Source: Bacteroides fragilis NCTC 9343
GTDB lineage: Bacteria; Bacteroidota; Bacteroidia; Bacteroidales; Bacteroidaceae
Reading direction: 5' to 3'
DNA length: 64,000 nucleotides
Assembly: GCF_000025985.1 (NCBI RefSeq)
Contig: NC_003228.3
Span: 3,534,001-3,598,000, forward strand
Made by a program: the position numbers and the translations under genes. Under the pieces are notes generated by a model. It did no database searches. It had not been told where the DNA came from and saw nothing but the letters and a program-made list of their open reading frames with translations. This document shows, piece by piece, positions 35,664 to 44,937 of the stretch. How positions within the stretch are numbered: position 1 is the first letter of the stretch; each line of letters opens with the position of its first letter.

Positions 35664-38402
35664 CTAAAAAGTCAGGTTCATCTCCATACCGAAATAAGGC
35701 GACTCGGAGGTTCTCCGCTGCAACACACCCCGTAGGGTATAATCAGGATAAATACCTAAAAGCCGGTTTACATAAAAAGCCAGGTTCAGATATTTACCGA
35801 TCCGCTTACTCGCCTTCAGATTGATATCCATATAAAAAGGTACGGTGGTACGCTCAAAATAGGTAGCCGAATATTTCTCTACCAGATGCTGTAACTGAAT
35901 ATTGTTTTTATCTTCTTCACGAAATAGATGTGTTTCACCGGATTGGTCGATATAGCTGACCGGAACGCCATCATTCCATAAGTTCCGTCTGTTGGTATAC
36001 CAAGTACATTGTGCCGATGTGGAGAAAGTAAGTCCCAAACGCTGTATATAAGTATCAAACATAAAATTCGTATTGAATGCCTGACTTTCTGTCCCGTTCT
36101 CCCCCTGGTACAATCCCACATATTTCAACTGTTTGTTGTCCAGCAATATAGAAGAGGCCTTGTATTTGGGAGAATCCGAACTATAAACTGTCTTTATCCA
36201 AGCTCCATACACTGTGACACGAGTCTTAAGCGATTCAATTCGTCTGGAAGCGAACTGAAACTCCACTCCTTCTTTATGCACCTTCATTCCATTTCCTTGC
36301 GTGGAATACACATCCAGGTTGTATTCATTGGCATAAGTCAACTGAGAAAGTTCGGGAGGGGCTGTCAAAGCCGAACCATCGATACTTGCCGGATCATATA
36401 ACTTATATGCCAATGATTTATAGTATGTGAGGTCATCAAAAGCATTATTCATCCGTTCGCGGAAATAAGTCGCCGACAAACGGTTTCCTTTGTAACCAAT
36501 ATCCGCCCGCACTTCCCATTTCATGTTACGTGCCGGTTCCAACTGATAATTAGTATTATCCCATTTATACGTCATCATATTGATGCGGCGATAATCCGGA
36601 TGGTTATGATAATAATTCAATTGAATCAAATCCACATACTTGAAGTCCGGATACAGCTGTGCGGTAGTCGGCATACGGCTGATCCAGCCCAGACCTCCCG
36701 AAAAGGCAATATTCCATCCGTTGGATGTAGGCAAACTCCATTGCAGATCCAGACGAAGGTCTGGATAGATCTTACCCTGCATCTCATATTTGCGGTCCAG
36801 CCCCAATAAAGACTGCAAACGGATACCGGCTGTAAAAGCCAATTTATGCCTTTTTACGGGAAGACTCAACACCTCTTCGGCATAGAAAGCAAAAGGTTGC
36901 AGTCCCGGTATATCTTTAAAACGGCGCGGACGCGTACTTAAACCTTCACTGATAGGTCGTGTCACATCAAATACCTGGCCTTTCCCCAAATTCTTCTGGT
37001 AGTTCCATTCCACTCCCAAATTCATCCTATTTTGCAGTCCACCCAGTGGAAAAGCCAAATGTGTACGTGCGGAAACCGTGACATATAAAGGTTTACCGTC
37101 AATCTCCATCTGTGCCACATAATTATAAGGCAGATAGATACCGTCAGATTCTCCGGTCTCTGTCTGAGTGGCAATGGCAGCCGGACGATTCAGAGAGACG
37201 GATTTTGTTTCACGCATCTTCTCCCACTGCCAACTAACAGAGGTTGCCGCATGAATCTCACGAATCCACGAATGATTCGAAAATTTCAGATTCCATTTTC
37301 CCGCCATTTTGAAGCTGCTAAAGTCTGATTTATAGGAATCTTCCTTTACTGTCGCATCTTTATCCCTCTTTGCATCATCAAACGAACCGGTATAATCGGT
37401 ACTGAGGTTCCAGTGAATATTGCGTTCATTCCATAACCACTTTCCATCCAGGCGTGCGGAAGCTGTGAGACGGGTATAGTTTTTCACACTATTGCGGGGA
37501 TCTATCTTTGAATCCAGATAACTCAAATCGGTATTCAAAACATAACGTCCGTTCCCATCCAACCGGAATCCTTTGCCTACAGAAAACAGCTTACTGGTCT
37601 TATCGGCTTTGAAACGTGCGGATAACGGACTTTCACTGGTTTTACGCTGAATAATCACCGCACCGTTTGCCACGTTACCGTAAGCTACCGAAGGAATACC
37701 ACGAATGATCTCCACCTTTTCAATATTATCAGTCGGGATAGTACGCATGTCCACCCCTTTTGACATCGTACTCGTTGCATTTACGGCAGAAGTGCTACTC
37801 GGCATATATTGCAGATTCGCATCCGTATTCTGAAAGATACCATCAATATAGAATCCGACTCCCAATGAAGAGATATCTTCCGTCTTACCCGTTTCACGTA
37901 TACGGATCAGATTAGCCTGTCCCATCTGAGGATCAGCCGATTTTCCTCCGGGTACCAATTCCATCAAATCACTGAAACTGCTGGGTTGAAGATGTTTCAT
38001 GGCGGTACGGTCAACTATGGAAGCACTGGTCGCACGCTTTGATTCGGAAGCAGTCACTACCACTTCGTTCAGCGCCATTTTCGAGGGCTTTAAATAAAAT
38101 ATATCAGAAGTATTTCCCACAACCTTAATTTCTTTCTCGGTAGAATCATATCCTAAATAAGATATGATAATCCGATAGGTCCCAGGATGGATATGAAGAA
38201 GTTCAAAATGTCCGTTTGCATCTGTTATTCCTCCATAAGCAAATTGCTTTTCCACAAACAACTGAATGGTGGCATAATCCAATGCCTTATGAGTCTGTTC
38301 ATCCAATACAGTACCTCGGAATGCAAATGTCTGTCCCCACGCAAGAGATACATTGCAGCAAATTAGAAAAGAAAAAAATGTATATGCAATTTTACGAATC
38401 AT
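35664..38402 (-). CDS. TonB-dependent receptor, first gene of transport operon
   Basis: 912 aa. Signal peptide (MIRKIAYTFFSFLICCNVSLAWGQ), a CarboxypepD_reg-like domain (about 26-112, TVLDEQTHKALDYATIQLFVEKQFAYGGITDANGHFELL), a plug (KMALNEVVVTASESKRATSASI to about 255, including NIEKVEIIRGIPSVAYGNVANG), then a beta-barrel ending EMNLTF. This is an active outer-membrane importer; the substrate is unknown, as no SusD is adjacent. It heads the eight-gene operon and has its own promoter at 38422-38452. It could import a siderophore, haem, peptide or cofactor. Confidence 0.93.
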   Translation of the reverse strand: MIRKIAYTFFSFLICCNVSLAWGQTFAFRGTVLDEQTHKALDYATIQLFVEKQFAYGGITDANGHFELLHIHPGTYRIIISYLGYDSTEKEIKVVGNTSDIFYLKPSKMALNEVVVTASESKRATSASIVDRTAMKHLQPSSFSDLMELVPGGKSADPQMGQANLIRIRETGKTEDISSLGVGFYIDGIFQNTDANLQYMPSSTSAVNATSTMSKGVDMRTIPTDNIEKVEIIRGIPSVAYGNVANGAVIIQRKTSESPLSARFKADKTSKLFSVGKGFRLDGNGRYVLNTDLSYLDSKIDPRNSVKNYTRLTASARLDGKWLWNERNIHWNLSTDYTGSFDDAKRDKDATVKEDSYKSDFSSFKMAGKWNLKFSNHSWIREIHAATSVSWQWEKMRETKSVSLNRPAAIATQTETGESDGIYLPYNYVAQMEIDGKPLYVTVSARTHLAFPLGGLQNRMNLGVEWNYQKNLGKGQVFDVTRPISEGLSTRPRRFKDIPGLQPFAFYAEEVLSLPVKRHKLAFTAGIRLQSLLGLDRKYEMQGKIYPDLRLDLQWSLPTSNGWNIAFSGGLGWISRMPTTAQLYPDFKYVDLIQLNYYHNHPDYRRINMMTYKWDNTNYQLEPARNMKWEVRADIGYKGNRLSATYFRERMNNAFDDLTYYKSLAYKLYDPASIDGSALTAPPELSQLTYANEYNLDVYSTQGNGMKVHKEGVEFQFASRRIESLKTRVTVYGAWIKTVYSSDSPKYKASSILLDNKQLKYVGLYQGENGTESQAFNTNFMFDTYIQRLGLTFSTSAQCTWYTNRRNLWNDGVPVSYIDQSGETHLFREEDKNNIQLQHLVEKYSATYFERTTVPFYMDINLKASKRIGKYLNLAFYVNRLLGIYPDYTLRGVLQRRTSESPYFGMEMNLTF

Positions 38403-38421
38403 CTTACTTTCTATTAGCTCG

Positions 38422-38452
38422 CAAAAGTATAAGATATCCGCAGCAGAGGCAA
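38422..38452 (-). promoter_or_regulatory. Promoter of the eight-gene transport operon
   Basis: On the minus strand: TTG at 38450-38452, 20-bp spacer, TACTTTTG at 38422-38429. The start site would be near 38415, giving a very short leader before the ATG at 38402. Confidence 0.65.
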
Positions 38453-38462
38453 TACCAAAAAT

Positions 38463-38510
38463 TAGGTATAATAGTGTATCTATTCACAAATAGGATACCT
38501 ACATTTAGGT
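38463..38510. promoter_or_regulatory. Cluster of TAGGTA/TACCTA motifs upstream of the transport operon
   Basis: TAGGTAT at 38463-38469 is inverted at 38495-38501 (ATACCTA), and a further ACCTA-cattt-AGGT type palindrome covers 38497-38510. Motifs sit about 10-60 bp upstream of the -33 element, a typical position for a regulator. The regulator is unknown. Confidence 0.4.
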
Positions 38511-38693
38511 GTTTACTTAACAATCATCAACGTAGATACAGATACTCTGCCAGACAACGTAGCAATCACCTCTTCCGGCAGTCGATCGGCAAAGTGTAAG
38601 ACGGTTATCACCTTTTTTACATAACAGAAATCATATCCGGCCGGCTCCATCACTTCGTATAGAAAACAAGATTACTACAGGGGATAATAGACG

Positions 38694-38735
38694 AAGCGCC
38701 CCCTAACAATGGATGTTTATTGTTAGGAGACGCTT
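38694..38735 (-). terminator. Hairpin at the end of the GIN-domain gene
   Basis: AAGCG plus CCCTAACAAT pair with ATTGTTAGG plus CGCTT around a loop of about 8 nt. It lies some 35 bp downstream of the GIN-domain stop. No strong U-tract, so Rho-independent termination is uncertain. The rest of the 38.51-38.69 kb stretch shows nothing else. Confidence 0.5.
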
Positions 38736-38770
38736 TATCCGTCTTGCCTGTCGGCAGAATGTAATACTTT

Positions 38771-39751
38771 TTAGAGTCTGTTCAGATGATTCTTACCTGT
38801 CGACCGTATACTCGGATTTCCTTTATAAGAAATTTCTCCACTACCTTGGATATTGGTTTCAAGTGTCTTCGTGGCTGTACAGGAGATTTCCCCTGATCCA
38901 TTGACATGAGCCGTTACATTTTCAGCATCCAGTTTTCGCGCACTGAGTTCTCCCGACCTGTTCAAAACCAACGTGGCATTACAAGCAGAACCCGACAAAG
39001 TCATGTCTCCTGAGCCATCCAACTGTCCGGATACGCTATTGGCACGAATATCCAATACATCCATATCACCCGAGCCACTCAACTTTGCCATTACAGTCGA
39101 TGTGATATTAGTACTTCCAACTTTCAAGTCACCCGATCCCTGAAGCATCGCACTGATTTCGCTTCCGGTAACACCTGCTACTTTCAAGTCACCGGAGCCT
39201 TGCAAATTCAGATTCACACTTTTAGCACGAAGCTGCCCCTTCACGTCAATGTCACCCGAACCTTTCAACAGGGCAGAAAAATCACTGTTGCAAGTTATAT
39301 TTTCCGCAACAATATCACCTGAACCGGTCAATGATACATCCAGCCCTTCCACTTTCAGACTTCCTAAATGGATATCGCCAGAACCTTGCAAAGAAGCGCT
39401 CTTCAGCATCGGACTGGAAACCAAGATTTTCAGTCGTCCCTCTTTACCATAAGAAATATTGGTACGTGACTTCATATTCACTATCAACGTACTTCCTTCT
39501 ACACGGCACTCCACCAAATCGACCAAATTATCCGATCCTGCAATTTGTACTTTGGATGCTCCCGGGGACTGCGTATATTCAATCGTGGGACTTCCTTTCA
39601 AATAAATCTGATCAAACCGGGTCACTTTGATATTCTTTGTTATATACTTACCACTTGCTGTGATCACTCTCTGTGCATTTACCATAGTTGCCGACATCAG
39701 TAACGACAAAAAAAGAAATACACAAATCCCTTTATTACAAATTGCTTTCAT
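38771..39751 (-). CDS. GIN-domain (DUF2807) exported beta-solenoid-like protein
   Basis: 326 aa with signal peptide (to about NAQ). The body repeats a roughly 20-residue unit ending in GSGD or GSGE: LQGSGDIHLG, LTGSGDIVAE, LKGSGDIDVK, LQGSGDLKVA, LQGSGDLKVG, LSGSGDMDVL, LDGSGDMTLS and two GSGE repeats near the C-terminus. That fits the head-GIN/DUF2807 family, probably a beta-helix on the cell surface or in the periplasm; function unknown. It is monocistronic between the transport operon and dnaX. Confidence 0.88.
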   Translation of the reverse strand: MKAICNKGICVFLFLSLLMSATMVNAQRVITASGKYITKNIKVTRFDQIYLKGSPTIEYTQSPGASKVQIAGSDNLVDLVECRVEGSTLIVNMKSRTNISYGKEGRLKILVSSPMLKSASLQGSGDIHLGSLKVEGLDVSLTGSGDIVAENITCNSDFSALLKGSGDIDVKGQLRAKSVNLNLQGSGDLKVAGVTGSEISAMLQGSGDLKVGSTNITSTVMAKLSGSGDMDVLDIRANSVSGQLDGSGDMTLSGSACNATLVLNRSGELSARKLDAENVTAHVNGSGEISCTATKTLETNIQGSGEISYKGNPSIRSTGKNHLNRL

Positions 39752-39851
39752 ATCGATTATGTTTTTTGATTATAGCTATTAGACGTTACAACAACACAAA
39801 ACGTTGCATGGCCGATCCTCTTTTTTGAAAATAGGTAACGCAGTATCTTTT

Positions 39852-41696
39852 TTAGTAGAGTTCCAACCCAAATTCTTCCTTCAACTGTAACAATGCATTA
39901 TTCTTTTGAGCCATCATCTGAAACTTTTCCACACGACTGACAGCACGTACATTTTCGGTTGCTTCACTGACGCGGACAGTCATTGTCACCTTACGATTCT
40001 TCAGCGAACCACGCAAGTAAGCTTGTATACCGGGAATCAGAGCCGTGAAATCTTTCGCAATGATTTCATTATCTACCACCACCTCAAAAGTCGTGTCGTT
40101 GAGCAATGACAAACGCATATTCTGCATACGCATGGCTATCGCCTTTTGTTCGATCGGCATACGTCCGGCATACTCCTGCCAATAATAATTCAGATCCCGT
40201 TCGTTAAAAATAAAATCTTCTTCGATCTGCTGCGTCGACATATGAGCAGTATGGACAACACCCGCTCCCCGCTGTTCTTCCTCCTTTTGCGGATGCTTGA
40301 TGGAAAGTCCAAGACTGGACTTTTTCATGACAGGAATCTTCTTTTCCTCTTTAAATTGAGCCATCCGTACCGCATCGGGCATAGCACCCGATGGAGAAAC
40401 TGCTCCACCCGGACGTACATTGACAGCTGGGGAACTGCCAGCCTGTTGAGACACAGCCTGCGGAGCAACAGGTGTAGCAGCATTCATACTCTGAGATGGT
40501 GAAGCAATAGGTGCTACCTGAGGCTGCTGAGCAGCGGCGGGTTGCGTGAAAATGGGTTTTATAGCTTGTTTAGGGCCACGCCCACCACTACCATCATCCC
40601 CCTCGACGGTAAGCTGCGCAACTTGTATCAAAGTCAGTTCCACCAGCAAACGCTTGTTTTTGCTAGCACGATAATTCATGTCACAATCATTGCAAAGCTT
40701 CATGGCCCGGTACAAGAAAGGTAACGCACACTTCTGCGCTTGTTCCTGATAGCGTTGACGAATACCGGCACCTACCTCAAGCAACTGAAGCGTGGCGGCA
40801 TCTTTACTAACCAGCAAGTCGCGGAAATGAGATGAAAGTCCGGTAATAAAGTGACTTCCGTCGAATCCCTTGTTGAGCACATCGTTGAAAAGCAACAAGG
40901 CATCGCTCACTTTATTCTCAAGAAAACAGTCTGTCAAACGGAAGTAATACTCGTAATCCAATACATTGAGATTCTCAATCACACTCTTGTAGGTGATATT
41001 TCCTCCGGTGAAACTAACCACCTGATCAAAGATAGAGAGAGCGTCACGCATACCCCCATCCGCTTTGAGCGCAATCACGTTCAAGGCTTCAGGCTCCGCC
41101 GTGATTCCTTCTTTAGACGCTACGTAAGTCAAATGGTTCACAGTATCATCTACGCTGATACGGTTAAAGTCGTAAATCTGACAACGCGACAAGATGGTAG
41201 GAAGAATCTTATGTTTCTCCGTTGTTGCAAGAATAAATATGGCGTGGCGGGGAGGCTCTTCAAGTGTTTTCAGAAAAGCATTGAATGCCGAAGCTGACAA
41301 CATGTGTACCTCGTCAATGATATATACTTTATATTTGCCAATCTGGGGCGGAATGCGTACTTGCTCCACCAACTGACGGATATCGTCTACCGAGTTATTG
41401 GACGCCGCATCCAGCTCGTGAATATTGTACGACCGTTGCTCGTTGAAGGCGACACACGACTCACATTCATTACAGGCTTCGCCATCTGCCGTAAGGTTCA
41501 TACAGTTAATGGTCTTGGCAAAGATACGTGCACAAGTCGTTTTACCCACTCCGCGCGGTCCGCAGAACAGGTAAGCATGCGCCAGTTTCTGAGTGGCGAT
41601 AGCATTTTTCAGTGTAGTGGTCAGTGCCCGTTGTCCCACAACCGACTCAAAAGTGGAAGGGCGGTATTTACGGGCGGATACGATATAGTTTTCCAT
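39852..41696 (-). CDS. dnaX: DNA polymerase III subunit gamma/tau
   Basis: 614 aa from the ATG at 41696 (MENYIVSARKYRPSTFESVVGQ), which matches DnaX starts; the frame opens 18 codons earlier. It is the clamp-loader ATPase of the replisome: Walker A GPRGVGKTTCAR, four cysteines in a zinc motif (CMNLTADGEACNECESC), DEVHMLS for Walker B and the SRC arginine-finger region. After residue about 380 comes a Pro/Ala/Gln-rich linker and the tau-like C-terminal region. No slippery heptamer of the E. coli type is present. Very secure. Confidence 0.96.
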   Translation of the reverse strand: MENYIVSARKYRPSTFESVVGQRALTTTLKNAIATQKLAHAYLFCGPRGVGKTTCARIFAKTINCMNLTADGEACNECESCVAFNEQRSYNIHELDAASNNSVDDIRQLVEQVRIPPQIGKYKVYIIDEVHMLSASAFNAFLKTLEEPPRHAIFILATTEKHKILPTILSRCQIYDFNRISVDDTVNHLTYVASKEGITAEPEALNVIALKADGGMRDALSIFDQVVSFTGGNITYKSVIENLNVLDYEYYFRLTDCFLENKVSDALLLFNDVLNKGFDGSHFITGLSSHFRDLLVSKDAATLQLLEVGAGIRQRYQEQAQKCALPFLYRAMKLCNDCDMNYRASKNKRLLVELTLIQVAQLTVEGDDGSGGRGPKQAIKPIFTQPAAAQQPQVAPIASPSQSMNAATPVAPQAVSQQAGSSPAVNVRPGGAVSPSGAMPDAVRMAQFKEEKKIPVMKKSSLGLSIKHPQKEEEQRGAGVVHTAHMSTQQIEEDFIFNERDLNYYWQEYAGRMPIEQKAIAMRMQNMRLSLLNDTTFEVVVDNEIIAKDFTALIPGIQAYLRGSLKNRKVTMTVRVSEATENVRAVSRVEKFQMMAQKNNALLQLKEEFGLELY

Positions 41697-41727
41697 ATTC
41701 CGGATAATCTCTATTTTTGAGTTTGTG

Positions 41728-41735
41728 CAAATGTA
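41728..41735 (-). promoter_or_regulatory. -7 promoter box of dnaX
   Basis: Minus-strand TACATTTG about 30 bp from the chosen dnaX start. The box lies inside the upstream extension of the frame, which supports the shorter start. Confidence 0.6.
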
Positions 41736-41812
41736 CGCAAAAAAGTGCAAGGATAAAAAAGGAAGCGAAATAAGTTTTAGAGCGGAAATGATACGTTTTA
41801 AGTTATTAGTTT

Positions 41813-41820
41813 TATCTTTG
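41813..41820 (+). promoter_or_regulatory. -7 promoter box of the DivIC-like gene
   Basis: TATCTTTG followed by C, 23 bp before the ATG at 41844. It is about 80 bp from the divergent dnaX promoter. Confidence 0.6.
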
Positions 41821-41843
41821 CAACTGGAATTAATGAGAAAATC

Positions 41844-42146
41844 ATGGGCAAATTAATCACTATCTGGGAGTTCATAGGCAGACATAAATACTGGATTACC
41901 GTTGTGGCATTCGGTGTCATCATCGGATTTCTGGACGAAAACAGTATGATCCGCCGCATCGGCTACGCACGCGAAATCAGCCGCTTGCAGGGAGAGATTG
42001 ATAAATATCGCGCAGAATACGAAGAGAATACGGAGCGCCTCAACGAACTGAGTACCAATCCCGAAGCTATCGAACAGATAGCGCGCGAAAAATACCTGAT
42101 GAAAAAGCCCAACGAAGACATTTACGTATTTGACGAGGAAGAATGA
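41844..42146 (+). CDS. DivIC/FtsB-like septum protein
   Basis: 100 aa. One membrane helix (about 15-31, YWITVVAFGVIIGFL) follows a short cytoplasmic start; then a coiled coil (about 38-72, REISRLQGEIDKYRAEYEENTERLNEL) and the family motif TNPEAIEQIAREKYLMKKPNEDIYVF. Such proteins form the FtsL/FtsB/FtsQ division complex on the periplasmic side of the inner membrane. It overlaps the next gene by 4 bp (ATGA). Confidence 0.88.
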   Translation: MGKLITIWEFIGRHKYWITVVAFGVIIGFLDENSMIRRIGYAREISRLQGEIDKYRAEYEENTERLNELSTNPEAIEQIAREKYLMKKPNEDIYVFDEEE

Positions 42147-42487
42147 AACAACTGATACCCGCACTTTTCGCCGTAGGCGCAGTAATGGCCCTCATAGGGG
42201 CCGCTGTCTTTATCACCGGATGGGTCTATGCACCTTATATATATACCATCGGGGCAGGTTTTGTCGCATTGGCTCAGGTGAATACTCCGCTTCGGGCTAA
42301 AAGCAAGACGCTCCGCCGACTGCGTATCCAGCAGATCTTCGGTGCATTAGCACTGATATTGACAGGAGCTTTTATGTTCACCACACGTGGCAATGAATGG
42401 ATTGCCTGCCTTACTATCGCAGCCATACTGGAATTATACACGGCATTCCGTATTCCGCAGGAAGAAGAAAAAGAACTTTCCAAATAG
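42143..42487 (+). CDS. Small three-to-four helix membrane protein
   Basis: 114 aa with predicted helices at about 5-25, 29-46, 67-85 and 87-104. Its start overlaps the stop of the DivIC-like gene (ATGA), so translation is coupled. The C-terminus is charged (PQEEEKELSK). I do not recognise the family. Coupling to a division gene is the only hint of its role. Confidence 0.65.
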   Translation: MKQLIPALFAVGAVMALIGAAVFITGWVYAPYIYTIGAGFVALAQVNTPLRAKSKTLRRLRIQQIFGALALILTGAFMFTTRGNEWIACLTIAAILELYTAFRIPQEEEKELSK

Positions 42488-42555
42488 AATTTGTTTTCCG
42501 ATAGGTAAGACAGAGCTCTGGTCAACAAGACAACAGTCGGCAGGATGCCGCATTA

Positions 42556-42963
42556 TCATTTTAAATGAATGACCACCGTAGTATCTCGTTTAAATTCGAA
42601 ACAACACTTTTCATACGAAGGAGCTCCCATGATACCCTCGGCATCATTGCTGAATCCAAATTTCTCTAAAGGGCGCCCGAATGAACCGGTGTCTAACTTT
42701 CCATTTCCGTTTTCATCCTGAAAGAGGGAGATGGCATAGGTCCCGGCAGGAATTCCTTTACAAGGTATTGTCATTGTACGGTCTTTCACAGCCACCCGAA
42801 AACCGAAAAGAGGTTTCTTCATAAAGTTCTCTTTGGACGAATAGATAGCCACATAAAGAGTTCCCTCCACATGTTCCACGTCTTTAACTGTTAATGTCAG
42901 ACTTTGACCGGATACGGCCACACTTGCTAATACTGCGATAATTGAAATAATCATTGTTTTCAT
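42556..42963 (-). CDS. DUF2141-family exported protein
   Basis: 135 aa from the ATG at 42963 (MKTMIISIIAVLASVAVSGQS); the longer frame would overlap the receptor gene. Signal peptide, then the DUF2141 core: EHVEGTLYVAIYSSKENFMKKPLFGFRV, PCKGIPAGTYAISLFQDENGNGKLDTGSFGRPLEKFGFSND and a C-terminal strand. These are small periplasmic beta-sandwich proteins of unknown function. It starts 13 bp after the TonB receptor stop, so it is in the same transcript. Confidence 0.85.
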   Translation of the reverse strand: MKTMIISIIAVLASVAVSGQSLTLTVKDVEHVEGTLYVAIYSSKENFMKKPLFGFRVAVKDRTMTIPCKGIPAGTYAISLFQDENGNGKLDTGSFGRPLEKFGFSNDAEGIMGAPSYEKCCFEFKRDTTVVIHLK

Positions 42964-42976
42964 AATGGTATAATAT

Positions 42977-44884
42977 TTAAAAATTAGAAACATCATAAGC
43001 TACCTTCTTACCCAATGTGATATACACTCCCAGATAGAAAAAGTGGTCGCTTGAAGTACGGACAGCCTCTCCGTCAATACGCCCGTATTCATTCTTACGT
43101 CCCAGCAGATTGGTGGCAGAAGCATGTACAATCACTTTTTTGCCCGCCAGAACCGTAATACCCAAATCGAGAGAATGATAGGGTTTTACTTCATCATTCA
43201 TCAGTCCGGACAGTTCCGGATTGTGGTAGGGACGCCCGCTTGCCACCCCATCGGTCACGCTAAAGATGGTTCGCAATCGGGGAACACTGTATTTCAACAC
43301 CAGCGATGCGTGATGACGGGTAGCATACTGTGGCACCGTAAGTTCTGTATATTCCCGATATTTACGTTTCGAGAGGTTATAAGAGTAAGACAAACGGTAC
43401 TCAAAATTCTTCCATAGGACATTGTCACAAAAATACAGATCAATACCTTTACTGTATCCATATCCATCAGGAGTGATACCGTCCGGAACCGATAATTCCA
43501 GTTTCTTATAATTTTTATAATAGAACTCTGCTTTGTAAAACCGGCCTCCCTGTTCATATTGGAGACTAAAAAGAACTTGTCTGCAAACATTAGAAGGCAA
43601 AGAGATATTCCTTATCAGATAGTCGTTTTCCGGAAGTTGGGTATATTGCCCTGCTACGACCGACACCAGCAGATGATTCCACGTATAACTGACAGCAGCC
43701 CGGGGAGACCAGTTCATTGTCCGGTTTAACGAAGTATATTCGGGGCGGAGAGATATTTCAGTTTTAAGATTCTCCGACAGATAAAAAGCAGACGAAAGAA
43801 ATCCGGCATAGATAGTGGGATACATTTGATGCATATCACGCAATGTTTCCAACTGATAGTGGTTCCGATAAGAACGCACAAAAGTCTCCACACCCATATC
43901 CAGACGCAACCGCGAAGTAAACAGTTTGAAGAACTTTGCTTTCAGATGGAACTCTTGTTGGCGTTCGTTCCATACATCCCGGTCCTTCACTGCTCCTTTC
44001 ACTTTCCGATCATAAAAAGAGTAGGCAGTTCCGATAAACCAATTCCAATCGGAAGCTGTACGTTTGCGGAATGTTGTATTGAGGTATATATTGTTTTCAC
44101 CCAGGCCGAAAAGATGATGATCGATATCTGTGTAATTCGAAAAATCCGTACGATCATATCCCACATAAAATTTAAAAAGGGTCTTTTCATTCGGTGTGTA
44201 GCGAAATTGGGTCGCACCGGATAGCATGCGATACGGCCGTTTAAAATCTGTGCGCGAAGGATAAACCCGATCATAAGGAACCAGATTCTGATAATCGAGA
44301 TTCAATGACAATGAGGATCGATTGAAAGCCCGTGTACCGCCTCCACCCATTCCGACAGTCGAAACATTCATCCCGAACTTATTAACCGTACTATAGTCTT
44401 TGGTCTCCAAAGGAAGAACAGCAGACAAAGCCTCTCCATACTCCTGCGACTGTCCTCCGGAAGCCAGATTGACACCACTGAACATAAATGTAGAATAACG
44501 CCCGCGTGCAGGAGTATCAGTCCCTGTAGTAGTATAGGGATTCAACACATGCATGCCGTCTATATAGGTTTGTGTCTCGTTGCTGTTCCCTCCACGTACC
44601 AGTAAACGACCGCTTTCACCTTGGAGTTGAACCCCCGGAAGTGTTTGCAAAGCCCGATATAAATCTCCGTTGGAACCTCCTACTGTTACCAGATCGACAG
44701 GTTGCAGATCACTCCAACGACTGTTGGCCCTCGGTGTCTTATGTGCTTTGATTACTACCTCGTCCAACGATATACTATCATTGAAAGTGGCCAGGAGAAT
44801 GGTATCCGTAGCTACACTTTGTGCAGCAATCGGGAGCGAGAGTAACATCAGGCTCAATGCGGCTGGTACATAAAATCCTTTCAT
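42977..44884 (-). CDS. TonB-dependent receptor (plug plus barrel)
   Basis: 635 aa from the ATG at 44884 (MKGFYVPAALSLMLLSLPIAAQ), confirmed by a promoter box just upstream. It lacks the CarboxypepD_reg domain of many Bacteroides receptors: the plug begins at once (ISLDEVVIKAHKTPRANSRWS, RALQTLPGVQLQGESGRLLVRGGNSNETQTYIDGMHV). The barrel follows, ending AYDVSNF. A DUF2141 gene follows and a LytTR regulator precedes it. The substrate is unknown. Confidence 0.9.
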   Translation of the reverse strand: MKGFYVPAALSLMLLSLPIAAQSVATDTILLATFNDSISLDEVVIKAHKTPRANSRWSDLQPVDLVTVGGSNGDLYRALQTLPGVQLQGESGRLLVRGGNSNETQTYIDGMHVLNPYTTTGTDTPARGRYSTFMFSGVNLASGGQSQEYGEALSAVLPLETKDYSTVNKFGMNVSTVGMGGGGTRAFNRSSLSLNLDYQNLVPYDRVYPSRTDFKRPYRMLSGATQFRYTPNEKTLFKFYVGYDRTDFSNYTDIDHHLFGLGENNIYLNTTFRKRTASDWNWFIGTAYSFYDRKVKGAVKDRDVWNERQQEFHLKAKFFKLFTSRLRLDMGVETFVRSYRNHYQLETLRDMHQMYPTIYAGFLSSAFYLSENLKTEISLRPEYTSLNRTMNWSPRAAVSYTWNHLLVSVVAGQYTQLPENDYLIRNISLPSNVCRQVLFSLQYEQGGRFYKAEFYYKNYKKLELSVPDGITPDGYGYSKGIDLYFCDNVLWKNFEYRLSYSYNLSKRKYREYTELTVPQYATRHHASLVLKYSVPRLRTIFSVTDGVASGRPYHNPELSGLMNDEVKPYHSLDLGITVLAGKKVIVHASATNLLGRKNEYGRIDGEAVRTSSDHFFYLGVYITLGKKVAYDVSNF

Positions 44885-44913
44885 GGTGATCTGTTTGCTA
44901 ACGTTTTCATCGG

Positions 44914-44921
44914 CAAACATA
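44914..44921 (-). promoter_or_regulatory. -7 promoter box of the second TonB receptor
   Basis: Minus-strand TATGTTTG followed by C. A TTTG 16 bp further upstream (44938-44941) could serve as a -33, though the spacing is short. It lies between the LytTR terminator and the receptor start. Confidence 0.55.
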
Positions 44922-44937
44922 AAGGATTGGCACAAAG

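Noticed and set aside
40310..40345. Possible programmed frameshift in dnaX (A-rich run before the C-terminal part)
   Set aside because: On the coding strand the run is ATGAAAAAGTCC, five A only, not the A AAA AAG heptamer, and no stimulatory hairpin was evident.
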